This document shows positions 36,354 to 44,630 of a DNA stretch of 60,450 nucleotides, piece by piece. Every line of letters begins with the position of its first letter. Position 1 is the stretch's first letter. The position numbers and the translations under genes were made by a program. The notes below the pieces were generated by a model. The model saw only the letters and a list, made by a program, of their open reading frames with translations, ran no database searches and was not told the origin of the DNA. Source of the stretch: CAYTSW01 sp964440605 (GTDB lineage Bacteria; Planctomycetota; Phycisphaerae; Phycisphaerales; UBA1924); the NCBI GenBank assembly GCA_964440605.1, contig CAYTSW010000004.1:1-60450 (forward strand). The letters are read 5' to 3'.

Positions 36354-37319
36354 ATGGGATTCCTCAAGTCATTCGGGAAGATGTTCCGTCCGAGCGGCTC
36401 CACGCCGCAGCCCGCGGTCGCCGGTGTCGGCACCACCGCCACCGAGGCGTCCGCCTCGCCGACGAAGACCGTCACCGAGGCATCGAAGACCGCGGGCACG
36501 CCGATCCGCGGCACAGGCACTGACTCCAGCTCCACCGGGAACGGCTCGAGCAACGGCCGACGCTCGGGCGGCTTCTCCGAAGCCAAGCCCGCTACCGCCC
36601 AGCGTGAGTCGGGCGGCATCACCGTCATCGACGAAGAACCCCCCAGCCGCAACGGCTACCACGATGAGGGCGTCCACGAGGACGACTCGCACGACCTCGA
36701 GCCCGCCCAGGTGCGTGAGCACGCCGGCTCCACGCAGGAGCTCGCGCGGCCCGCGCCGCGGAACAAGCAGGAGCTCTTCGAGGAACTCCAGCAGAACTAC
36801 CGGGAAGTCGTCGACCTCGTGCGCAAGGTCGACGCGCACCTCGACCGAAACGAGCAGCGCGGCCAGGAGATGGTCTCCATCGCCCGGCGCATCGACGACA
36901 CCATCCCCATCCTCCAGAAGTTCCCCGAGCAGATGCAGGAGCAGATGCGCGAGCTCAACCGCGAGGTCGTCGCCGCGATCAAAGCGACTTCCGACCGTGG
37001 CGACGAGCGCAGCCGCCAGATCAACTCGGCCCTCCAGCAGATCGGCGGGCGCATCCAGAAGACGGGCGAAACCCAGGGCCAACTCGTGACGACCATGGCC
37101 GGCTTCCGCGAGACGCTGGGCGACATCGCCAAGAGCTCGTCGCGCACGAGCACGGTGCTCGAAGACATCGACACCCGCCGCCAAGAGCGGGAGGACGAGC
37201 TGACCAAAATGCTCGTCGCCAGCCGCCGCTGGTCCGTCGCTGCCATGGCGGTCGCCGTCATCGTCGGCGCCTCGGCCCTGGCCGTGGGCACGGTGGCGAT
37301 CGTCACGCTGCTCAAATGA
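36354..37319 (+). CDS. Tail-anchored coiled-coil protein of unknown function
   Basis: Not recognised. A 321-aa protein: a low-complexity Ser/Thr/Gly-rich N-terminal half (about 10-125), then a long helical, coiled-coil-like region (about 138-275; NKQELFEELQQNYREVVDLV, QEMVSIARRIDDTIPIL, INSALQQIGGRIQKTGETQG) reminiscent of methyl-accepting or phage-shock helical stalks, and a single C-terminal transmembrane helix (about 294-318, ending LLK). The body should face the cytoplasm. A terminator hairpin lies 37 bp past the stop. Possibly an envelope-associated organiser, but nothing shows the function. Confidence 0.65.
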   Translation: MGFLKSFGKMFRPSGSTPQPAVAGVGTTATEASASPTKTVTEASKTAGTPIRGTGTDSSSTGNGSSNGRRSGGFSEAKPATAQRESGGITVIDEEPPSRNGYHDEGVHEDDSHDLEPAQVREHAGSTQELARPAPRNKQELFEELQQNYREVVDLVRKVDAHLDRNEQRGQEMVSIARRIDDTIPILQKFPEQMQEQMRELNREVVAAIKATSDRGDERSRQINSALQQIGGRIQKTGETQGQLVTTMAGFRETLGDIAKSSSRTSTVLEDIDTRRQEREDELTKMLVASRRWSVAAMAVAVIVGASALAVGTVAIVTLLK

Positions 37320-37346
37320 CCCCGTGATTTCGGGGACAACCCGCGA

Positions 37347-38696
37347 CTATCGATCACCGGGCTTGTGCCCGGTGTTTTCTGTTGATGTAAAGGCGGCGGT
37401 GATGCTCCGCACCAGCGCGTCGCGCTGATCAGCCGGATACAGCGGCCAGGGCCAGTCGCGGCGTGACGATACCACGTGTTCGCGCTTCCGCGCGCGAAGC
37501 TCATCGACGCGTCTGGACAGCGCCGCCAGTTCATCATGGCGGATTGCACGCCATTGTTCGAGATCGCGGTGCATCCGTCGAAAGGCGGCGGTGTCGCCGG
37601 CCTTGATCGCACGCAGCGCCTCGTCTTTGTGCGCCTGCGCTTCTTGATCGCCGAGCTCGGCAGGCGTGTGCCGCGCGTGATGCGCGCGCCACGCAGCGGC
37701 GTGCTGGGCGTTCTCACTCACCGGCTCAACATCCAACGGCAGGTAGAGGTCGGCCGAAACCGTTGCGATGGGGGCGAGCGACACGCCGAGCCAGTCTTGG
37801 AGCCAGCGTTCGGTGACCCGGTCGTACCGGGTGCCGCCGCGACCGTGGATGAACAGTTCGCACCCGAGCGTGCGCAGCAGCCCGGTCATCACGAGCGCTC
37901 GCGGCAGCAGCCGTTCGCGCGGCAGGCCGTGCAAATCGCCGAGAAAAACGCGGCCGCGCAGGTGATCCTCCCGCTCGTACCAGAGCGGCAGCTCGATCGC
38001 TCCGGGATCGACGCCGAGATGCAGCGGCGGGATGCCGACGCCCGGGTCGGTCGCGGCGGCGCGGTTGTACGCGGTCGCCGCGGCAAGGGCGTCGTCAGCG
38101 AGGCGATCGACGAAGCGCGAGCCGGCCTCGGTCAGCAGCAGGTCGGTCGTCCAGATCGGCTCGGGCGCGCGGACGTGCGGCTCGAGCAGCGCGCGCTGCG
38201 TGCCGATCCACTGCGCAACAGCATTCGGGGCGCCGGCGTGTTGATCGAACGCGCTGCGCACGGCCGATACGGAATGCTCGGCGAGCGGTGTGAGCGTGGA
38301 GGCGTCGTCCTCTGCGCGCGTTGCGGCGAGTGATGACGCGATGCGCCCCTCGGACGGAGGCGGGGCAAGCCGATGGGTGTGCGCAACAAGGCGGCCCGCG
38401 TGATCGCGCGTCGGCATATCGAAACGGAAGGGATCGACCACATCGTGCGCGACCACCACCCACGACCACGCGGCCCGCCCAGCGTCAGCGGTGGCCTGCG
38501 CAGCGAGCAACTTCGCGACGATGCCCGGGTGCCACCATTCGGGCTGATGGCCAGTCAGAATCACCGGCCGATCCGTCGGCAGGCCGAGTTCGGCGCGAAA
38601 GCGTTGTGCCTCGGGGGTCAGGCGCTCGAAGCGTTCGCCGAGCAGCGTCGGCCATTGGGAGGCTTCGGGATCGATCTGCACGCGATCGCGCTGCAC
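37347..38696 (-). CDS. BshC-like protein of unknown function
   Basis: Protein of 449 aa, GTG start. The N-terminal block VILTGHQPEWWHPGIVAKLLA resembles the nucleotide-binding-like start of BshC, the putative cysteine ligase of bacillithiol synthesis (pattern VVTGQQxGLFxGPLYTxxKA), and the middle block GCELFIHGRGGTRYDRVTE resembles its second conserved region. A coiled helical segment near the C-terminus (about 355-420) also fits BshC. Overall similarity is distant and no bshA or bshB is in the window. Here the gene ends an operon with kdsD, an LptC/OstA gene and a GT2 gene, which suggests a glycoconjugate role instead. Function is inference. Confidence 0.5.
   Translation of the reverse strand: MQRDRVQIDPEASQWPTLLGERFERLTPEAQRFRAELGLPTDRPVILTGHQPEWWHPGIVAKLLAAQATADAGRAAWSWVVVAHDVVDPFRFDMPTRDHAGRLVAHTHRLAPPPSEGRIASSLAATRAEDDASTLTPLAEHSVSAVRSAFDQHAGAPNAVAQWIGTQRALLEPHVRAPEPIWTTDLLLTEAGSRFVDRLADDALAAATAYNRAAATDPGVGIPPLHLGVDPGAIELPLWYEREDHLRGRVFLGDLHGLPRERLLPRALVMTGLLRTLGCELFIHGRGGTRYDRVTERWLQDWLGVSLAPIATVSADLYLPLDVEPVSENAQHAAAWRAHHARHTPAELGDQEAQAHKDEALRAIKAGDTAAFRRMHRDLEQWRAIRHDELAALSRRVDELRARKREHVVSSRRDWPWPLYPADQRDALVRSITAAFTSTENTGHKPGDR
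37356..37379 (+). terminator. Rho-independent terminator of the coiled-coil gene
   Basis: Perfect 7-bp stem ACCGGGC / GCCCGGT with loop TTGT, followed by GTTTTCT. It lies 37 bp after the stop at 37319 and inside the last codons of the convergent BshC-like gene. Confidence 0.7.
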
Positions 38697-38708
38697 GACG
38701 ATGATGAC

Positions 38709-39443
38709 TCACGCGGTGATCGCGGCGGTCGCGGAAGCGGGCAGACGATCAGCGCACCGCTTGATCTCGTGGTTGAGCACCTCGCGGTAGTGCCGCAGGC
38801 GAACGTCGTGATCGTTCAGCGGGCCGCCGAACGTGCGCTTGGGGTCGTTGTAGATCAGGCGGACGGGCACCTCGGTGATGCGCAGATCGTTGGCGATCGC
38901 CTGCACCCAGAACTGCATCGGGAAGGCATAGCCCGTTTCGCTGAGCGCGAGGCGTCGGACGGCGTCGACGCGATACGCCTTAAAGCCGCAGAACGCGTCG
39001 GTGATGCCCAAGCCCAGACGTTGGTTGAGCTCGTCGGTGATCGTCATGTTGATGCGGCGACGGTCGGCCGGCGGCACGTCCTTGGCGTCGGCGTCGTTGC
39101 GGTAGCGCGAGCCGGAGACAACGTCCTGCTCGCCGGTCTGCGCCGCTTCGATGAACTGCGGGATCGCCTCGGGCTCGTGCTGCTCGTCGCAGTCGATGGT
39201 AATGACCCAGTCGTAATCGTCCATCGCGGCCCAGCGGAAGGCGTCCTGCATGGAGCGTCCGTAGCCGTGGTTGCGCCGGTGGCGGATGACCTCGACCGGG
39301 AAGTGGGGGAGCAGGCAGGGGGTGGTGTCGGTCGAACCGTCGTCGATCACGAGCACGTTGTCGGCCTGCTCGAGCACGCGCTCAAGGACCGAGACGACGT
39401 AGCGCTGCTCGTTGTAGACGGGAATGGCGACGAGGACTCTCAT
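38709..39443 (-). CDS. Family 2 glycosyltransferase
   Basis: GT-A fold transferase of 244 aa of the dolichyl-phosphate mannosyltransferase/DPM1-like kind. Starts MRVLVAIPVYNEQRYVVSVL, has VLVIDDGSTDTT, the HGYGRSMQDAF block, the metal-binding DCDEQHEPEAI (DxD) and VSGSRYR, then GFKAYRVDAVRRL. No transmembrane segment is evident. It sits 57 bp after the LptC/OstA gene and 12 bp before the BshC-like gene, all on the minus strand. The donor is probably a nucleotide sugar; the acceptor may be a lipid carrier. Confidence 0.9.
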   Translation of the reverse strand: MRVLVAIPVYNEQRYVVSVLERVLEQADNVLVIDDGSTDTTPCLLPHFPVEVIRHRRNHGYGRSMQDAFRWAAMDDYDWVITIDCDEQHEPEAIPQFIEAAQTGEQDVVSGSRYRNDADAKDVPPADRRRINMTITDELNQRLGLGITDAFCGFKAYRVDAVRRLALSETGYAFPMQFWVQAIANDLRITEVPVRLIYNDPKRTFGGPLNDHDVRLRHYREVLNHEIKRCADRLPASATAAITA

Positions 39444-39500
39444 GCGGCGGCTTTCGTTGCGGGTGTCGATCGAGCGCAGGCGGCGGTCGCATGCTACGCC

Positions 39501-42500
39501 TCAGCGTCCCGGACGCCGCGGGCGGTTGTCCCGAGGACCGTCGGGAGTTTCCCCTCCCGCGCCGCCCCCGCCGACGGCTTCGATCGTGCGCCATGAGCCG
39601 GTGACCAGGTCGAACTCGATGGATCGCGCCGTGAACTCGCCGCCTCGCGTCGGATCGACGACCGTCAAGCGATTGCCCGGGTTCGCCGCGGCGACGATGG
39701 ACTGTGTGAGCGCGCGGTAGGTCAATGTGTCGCACAGCAACTCGAGACCCTCGCGACGCATGTACACGCCCTGTTGAGCCTGGATCGTGCGCACGCCCGA
39801 GAGAGGGCGTGCGGGGTCGTCGCCGCCGCTCTCAGGCGTGGCGAACGTCGCGGTAAGCCGTTCGCAGAGGAGCGTGGTGACGGTCGTGTCGTCGAGCGGT
39901 TGATGGGTGACGCGGACTTGATTGCGCATGGTCGCGACGCCGCGGGCAAGATCGAGGTCGAGCCGCCCCTCCCAGAGGAATACCGCCGAGCCCTGCTCTG
40001 ACAGCGCGGTCTCCCGCGAAGTCGATGGCGACGGTCGCTCCGATTCACGCCGATCAACGACGAGCCGACCGGCCGACGGTATCGCGGCGGTGTTGGCGAT
40101 GAGATCGGCGGTAATCGCGTCGCCGCGCGCCGCGACGAGTGACAGCAGTTGTTCGTCGGCGTCGGCGCTGATCGCGTAGCGGCGTTCTTCGATCTCGGCG
40201 AAGGCGTCAGCTTCGGTGTCCCCGCCGAAGAGCTGGAGTGTCTTCGGTTCGGGCGCAGTCGAGCCGACGGCTTCGGTGAGCTCGACAACCATGCGCGTAG
40301 CGCTGGCACTGATCACGCGCCACGCCCCGCCAGCGAACTGCTCACTGGCGTTGAAAAGGACATCCTCCGAGGCTTCGATGCTGCGTGCGGCTTCGTCGTA
40401 CGTAAGTGGCCCGCGCCAGGTGAGGCGGCCGGTGTCGAGCGGGGTGGTGCTGGAGCCCGGCGGCGTGTCGAACGTGGCCTCGCCGCCGCCGAAGGCGGTG
40501 AGGGTGCGAGCCTCGTCGTCCCAGAGCAACTGTTCGCTGGCGAAGGCGAGCGTTTCGGTGTTGCGGGTCGTCGCGGCGCGGGCGGGGGTGCCGATGGCGG
40601 CGTAGCGGCGTCGCGTCTGGCTCGCCCGGATCTCGTCGGCGGTGAGCGTCGTCGCGTCGGGGCGGGTCCATCGCGCATCGCCGCGGGCCACGGCTTCGTC
40701 GATGATGAGGCCGCCGTTGTCGCCCATGACGAACTCCGCGCGCACATCGGTGGCTTCCAGCCGCTCAACGCCATCGTCGACCTGCGCTTCGAGGATCACG
40801 GCGCCCGTCGCCGCGAGCGTGCGCACCTGCGGCTCGACGGTGGGGTCCAATTTGTCGGTGAACTCGACGTCGAGCGCATCGGCTGCGAGCGTCGAACCCT
40901 CAGCGAGGCTCGCCCGCACGAGCGTTCGCGCCTGCAGGCGCTCCAGCGGCAGCCGACCTTCGGCGGAGTTGCGGAACGACGCGGTGATCACGTCGGCGGC
41001 GAGACGATCCGCTTCGTCGGCGGTGGTGAGCAGGGCCTCGCCGGTGAGTGTCGCTTGATCGGCCCGAAGGCCGCCGTCGTCGACGAGCAGGTCGAGCGTT
41101 GCCTCGCGGTTCCAGTGTGCGGTTGCGGGCGGGTCGGCGTTGATGGTCGTGCCCACGCCGGGCGTGATGGCGGTCGCGGCGACGCGGCCCGGTTGCGCAA
41201 GATCGGCGATGACGTGCTGCGTGCGCAGACGCGCGCGGTCGGGCAAAGTGAACTCGAGTCCCTCGGGCTTGTCGGCGCGGGCCTGCAGCTCGGCGGTGGT
41301 GGCGTAATACGTGATGTCGCGGGCGATGACGGTCGCGCCATCGCGGGCACTCGTGAGGCGGACGTCGCCGTCGACGAGGCCCCCGAGCTCGACGTAGGCG
41401 TCTTCGCCCTCGGGCAACCGGCTCGTCGAGGTGTCCTCGAGGCGACGGACCTCCAGCGGGCCCGACCAGACGACCTCGATGGGCTCGGTCGCCTGATCAT
41501 CACTCAACGTCGACGTCGACGGCGGCGGAGGCGAAGGATCGGAAGCGGTGGGGGGGGCGGGCTCGTCGTTTTCGAAGTCGAAACTGAGGGGCGCGATGGC
41601 GCCGGGCGCAAGCTCGGCGCCGACGAAGCGGGCGGCTGCCGAGATCGTGTTGGCCGCGATCCGCCCGGCGGTGTGGCTGATGCGCACGTCGCCGACGATG
41701 CGCAAGGTGTAGACGTCGGACGCTTCAACTGCAGCATCGCCGGGATCGGTCGACCGTTCGGCTTCGCCGGACGCCGGCTGCTGCTGGGTTGCCTGGTCGT
41801 CGTCGTCGTCATCACGCGCGAGGCGGTCGGGCCAGACGAGCAGTTGCTGTGTCGAGGCGAGACGGATGAGCGAGGGGCGGACGTTGTCGGAGCCGGCGAA
41901 GTCGGCCAGGCGCACGGTGAGGTCGGACCCGAGCAGTTCGAAGCCGAAGGGGGCGGCGAGGAGCTCGAGTTCTCGGGGCGCGGCGAACTCGCCCTGCTCG
42001 TTGTCGAAGCGCAGCAGCGGCGTGCGGAGCGTCGCTTCGGGAACGGGGGCTTGGGCTGAGTCGAGGTCGTCAGACGAGACGCCCGGCGCAAAGACCCGGA
42101 CCTCCACGCCGCCTTCGAGCGTGCCCGAATCCGGGTTCTCGATGGCCTGGCCGACGAGCTCGGCCCGCGGTGCGGTGAGCGTGACGAGGCGATCGGTGGG
42201 GGCGAACTCCTGCGTGGGTTCACGTTCGTCGCTGCGGAGGAAGAGGGTGACCTTGAGGCCGGTGACTTCGTAACGGGCCTCGCCGACGGGGTCGAACGTC
42301 TCGGCGCGCAGGCGCGTGCGCACGAGGCCCGTCGCGGGGTCGAGCTGGCGGAAGGTGGCTCCCTCACCCTTGCCAACGGCTTCGATGCCCGGCCGGGCGC
42401 CGGCCCGCTGCGCGTCGCCGCCGGCGTCGGGCGAGCGCGGCAGGACGGGCGGGTCGAGGTCGAGGGGGATGGGCGTTTCCGTGCGTGGGGCGGGGGGGGC

Positions 42501-42590
42501 GGTGAGCCAGACGAACAGGAGCGTCATGACGACCAGCGTGCCGAGGAAGCCGGCGGTCATCTGCCCGAACTGTCGCCCGCTGAGCGCCAC
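39501..42590 (-). CDS. Giant LptC/OstA-domain lipopolysaccharide transport protein
   Basis: Protein of 1029 aa with one N-terminal transmembrane helix (about 11-30). The region after it (about 70-200, FRQLDPATGLVRTRLRAETF, YEVTGLKVTLFL) looks like LptC. The rest has repeated beta-rich OstA/LptA-like segments in which a function about 'adding' or 'removing' recurs: TLTADEIRASQ, LAADALDVEFTD, ATGAVILEAQV, LLCDTLTYRALTQSIVA, FTARSIEFDLVTGSWRT. E. coli LptC has 191 residues and LptA 185, so this is about three times their sum. It lies 6 bp after kdsD, fitting the known kdsD-kdsC-lptC-lptA order with kdsC missing and lptC/lptA perhaps fused. Confidence 0.75.
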   Translation of the reverse strand: MALSGRQFGQMTAGFLGTLVVMTLLFVWLTAPPAPRTETPIPLDLDPPVLPRSPDAGGDAQRAGARPGIEAVGKGEGATFRQLDPATGLVRTRLRAETFDPVGEARYEVTGLKVTLFLRSDEREPTQEFAPTDRLVTLTAPRAELVGQAIENPDSGTLEGGVEVRVFAPGVSSDDLDSAQAPVPEATLRTPLLRFDNEQGEFAAPRELELLAAPFGFELLGSDLTVRLADFAGSDNVRPSLIRLASTQQLLVWPDRLARDDDDDDQATQQQPASGEAERSTDPGDAAVEASDVYTLRIVGDVRISHTAGRIAANTISAAARFVGAELAPGAIAPLSFDFENDEPAPPTASDPSPPPPSTSTLSDDQATEPIEVVWSGPLEVRRLEDTSTSRLPEGEDAYVELGGLVDGDVRLTSARDGATVIARDITYYATTAELQARADKPEGLEFTLPDRARLRTQHVIADLAQPGRVAATAITPGVGTTINADPPATAHWNREATLDLLVDDGGLRADQATLTGEALLTTADEADRLAADVITASFRNSAEGRLPLERLQARTLVRASLAEGSTLAADALDVEFTDKLDPTVEPQVRTLAATGAVILEAQVDDGVERLEATDVRAEFVMGDNGGLIIDEAVARGDARWTRPDATTLTADEIRASQTRRRYAAIGTPARAATTRNTETLAFASEQLLWDDEARTLTAFGGGEATFDTPPGSSTTPLDTGRLTWRGPLTYDEAARSIEASEDVLFNASEQFAGGAWRVISASATRMVVELTEAVGSTAPEPKTLQLFGGDTEADAFAEIEERRYAISADADEQLLSLVAARGDAITADLIANTAAIPSAGRLVVDRRESERPSPSTSRETALSEQGSAVFLWEGRLDLDLARGVATMRNQVRVTHQPLDDTTVTTLLCERLTATFATPESGGDDPARPLSGVRTIQAQQGVYMRREGLELLCDTLTYRALTQSIVAAANPGNRLTVVDPTRGGEFTARSIEFDLVTGSWRTIEAVGGGGAGGETPDGPRDNRPRRPGR

Positions 42591-42596
42591 GCCGCG

Positions 42597-43640
42597 TCAG
42601 CGCTCCACGATGCGCATGGCGACAAGGTCCTGGACGTCGAGCAGGCCCACGGGTTTGCCGGCGGCGTCGACGACGGGGACTTCGTCCATCTGGTGCTCAC
42701 GCAGCAGACGCTGGGCGTCGCGGACGAGCGCCGAGTCGGGCAACGTGCGCGGCGAGCGGGTCATGACGGTGCCGATGGGCTCGGTGAGCGCGTCGGGGTG
42801 GGTCGCGATGAGGCGGCGCAGGTCGCCGTCGGTGAAGATGCCCTGGAGGACGCCGGCGTCGTCGACGACGAGCAGGGCGCCGGGGCGCCTGCCGAGGGTC
42901 TGGGTGGACTGAAGCGCTTCATGCACGGAGCGATCGGGGGTGACGAGCGGGAGATTCTCGCCAACAACGAAGCGCAAGACGTCGACCACGGGGCGGAGCT
43001 TGCCGCCGAGCAGTCCGCCGGGGTGGCGCTGTGCAAAGTCATCGGCGGTGAAGGCTCGTCGGCGGGCGAGGGCGAGGGCGAGCGCATCGCCGAGGGCCAT
43101 CGTCGCAGTAGTGGAGCATGTCGGGGCGAGGGCGAGGTCACTGGCCTCTTCGATGCGGCCGAGCGCGAGGGCGAGCGTGGCGGCGCGGGCGAGGGCGGAT
43201 GAGCCGTCGCCGCCGGTGATGGCGATGACGTCGACGCCGTCGCGGCGGAGAATCTGGGCAAGGGTGATGAGTTCTTCGGTCTCGCCCGAGAAGCTCAGGG
43301 CGAGGAGGAGGTCGCTGGAGCGGATGCGGCCGAGGTCGCCGTGGACGGCTTCGGCGGGGTGGATGGTGTGCGAGGGCGTGCCGAGGGAGGCGAGGGTGGC
43401 GGCGATCTTGGCGCCGACGAGGCCCGACTTGCCCATGCCCGAGACGATGACCGTGCCGCCGGCGGCGGTCTTACGCTCGATGAGGTCCAGCGCCGCGGCG
43501 ATGGCGTCGTCCGTGAGGTGTTGGGCGATCGCGGTGACGGCATCGGCCTCGCAGCGGAGGATGTCGCGCACGAAGGCGGCGTCCGAAGCGGTTTCCGGCT
43601 GATCCGAACGGGCGGTGCGGTGGGTGGCGGCCTGTGCCAT
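42597..43640 (-). CDS. kdsD: Arabinose-5-phosphate isomerase (KpsF/GutQ family)
   Basis: Converts ribulose 5-phosphate to arabinose 5-phosphate for Kdo synthesis. The 347-aa protein has an SIS domain (about 45-195: VIVSGMGKSGLVGAKIAATL, SLGTPSHTIHPAEAVHGDLG, LALSFSGETEEL, STTATMALGDALA) and two CBS motifs (about 225-345: LVTPDRSVHEAL, GIFTDGDLRRLI, TLPDSALVRDAQRLL, VVDAAGKPVGLLDVQDLV). ATG at 43640. It is first in the operon with the LptC/OstA gene and diverges from scpA across a palindrome. Confidence 0.94.
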   Translation of the reverse strand: MAQAATHRTARSDQPETASDAAFVRDILRCEADAVTAIAQHLTDDAIAAALDLIERKTAAGGTVIVSGMGKSGLVGAKIAATLASLGTPSHTIHPAEAVHGDLGRIRSSDLLLALSFSGETEELITLAQILRRDGVDVIAITGGDGSSALARAATLALALGRIEEASDLALAPTCSTTATMALGDALALALARRRAFTADDFAQRHPGGLLGGKLRPVVDVLRFVVGENLPLVTPDRSVHEALQSTQTLGRRPGALLVVDDAGVLQGIFTDGDLRRLIATHPDALTEPIGTVMTRSPRTLPDSALVRDAQRLLREHQMDEVPVVDAAGKPVGLLDVQDLVAMRIVER

Positions 43641-43655
43641 ACTCTGTACAGGGTA
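43640..43655. promoter_or_regulatory. Near-perfect palindrome between kdsD and scpA with divergent -10 boxes
   Basis: TACTCTGTACAGGGTA reads TACCCTGTACAGAGTA on the other strand, so 14 of 16 positions are symmetric. It contains -10-like hexamers for both directions (TACTCT for scpA, TACCCT for kdsD) and ends on the first base of the kdsD start codon. It may be a shared promoter or operator. No -35 match was found. Confidence 0.3.
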
Positions 43656-43697
43656 CCGCCATCAGGCCCTACAGGTGCGCACACGAGCGGAGGACGC

Positions 43698-44567
43698 ATG
43701 GCGTCGCAGCAAGACTACACGGTGCAGCTTGAGCGGTATCACGGCCCGCTCGACCTCCTGCTCCAGCTCATCCTGAAGGCCGAGGTGGAGATCACCGCGA
43801 TCAGTCTGGCGCAAGTCGCCGACCAATACCTCGCTCACCTCGAAGGGCTCGAGCGCGTGGATGTTGACGCCGCGGGTGAGTTCCTTGTCATCGCGGCGAC
43901 GTTGGTGGAGCTCAAGTCGCGGGTTGTCTCCCCGCGCGAGGAGCGGGCGGACAATGGAGAACTGCGAGACATCGCGGTCGGCCCGATGGACGCCGCGGCG
44001 GAGCTGGTCGAGCAACTTCTGGCCTACAAGGCGTACCGCGAAGCGGGCGAGATCCTCGAGGCCCGGCGGGACGAGTGGCTCAAGCGCTACCCGGCCGGCA
44101 AGTCGGCGATCAACAAAGAAGCGTTGGGCGAGGCGACGCGGCTCGACGACGACGCGGAGCTCGAAGACATCGGTCTGTACGACCTGGTCGAGGCCTTCCG
44201 GCGGATCGCCGAGACCGTGGTCTTCGATCGGCTGGGCGAGCACCGCGTGGAGGACGATGACACGCCGATTGAGCTGCACCAGGCGGACATCGTGGATCTG
44301 CTCGAGCGCCGCGCGCGCAGCGGGACGCGGCCGCTGCGGCTACGGTCGCTGCTTGAAGGCCGCACGCGCGGCGAGATCGTCGGGATGTTCATCGCGCTGC
44401 TCGAGTTGGTGCGGCAACGCCGGGTGAAGGCGGTCGCGATGGAGGCCGGGGATGACGTGGTGCTGCAGTTGCTCGAGCCGGAGGAGGAAGCGGAGGCGTG
44501 GGAGGACGACCACATTTATGGTGGTGATGACGAGGATGAGGCGGACGAGGAAGAGGACCTCGACTGA
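43698..44567 (+). CDS. scpA: Segregation and condensation protein A
   Basis: Kleisin subunit of the SMC-ScpAB condensin complex, 289 aa. The N-terminal block YTVQLERYHGPLDLLLQLIL and AEVEITAISLAQVADQYLAHL, DVDAAGEFLVIAATLVELKS are diagnostic, and the C-terminal winged helix contains the RSLLEGRTRGEIVGMFIALLELVRQ segment with a very acidic tail (DDEDEADEEEDLD). The ATG at 43698 has a GGAGGA ribosome-binding site 6 nt upstream; the upstream open frame is inside kdsD. scpB is not adjacent, unlike the usual scpA-scpB order. Confidence 0.95.
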   Translation: MASQQDYTVQLERYHGPLDLLLQLILKAEVEITAISLAQVADQYLAHLEGLERVDVDAAGEFLVIAATLVELKSRVVSPREERADNGELRDIAVGPMDAAAELVEQLLAYKAYREAGEILEARRDEWLKRYPAGKSAINKEALGEATRLDDDAELEDIGLYDLVEAFRRIAETVVFDRLGEHRVEDDDTPIELHQADIVDLLERRARSGTRPLRLRSLLEGRTRGEIVGMFIALLELVRQRRVKAVAMEAGDDVVLQLLEPEEEAEAWEDDHIYGGDDEDEADEEEDLD

Positions 44568-44577
44568 TCTTCGTTCG

Positions 44578-44601
44578 CACGGGCGGGACGTCCGTACCAC
44601 C
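44578..44601 (-). repeat. Dispersed GC-rich palindromic repeat (HGRDARAT type), copy 1
   Basis: 24-bp intergenic element, the reverse complement of the copy at 57784-57807 with 22 of 24 bases identical. It is internally symmetric (CACGGGCGG ... CCGT). In one translation it reads through 'GRDARA', a peptide widely seen in spurious proteins of planctomycetes and Verrucomicrobia. It lies between the convergent scpA and flavin reductase genes. Confidence 0.65.
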
Positions 44602-44630
44602 GCCCCCTGTGTTTGACCGCGTACCTGGCG

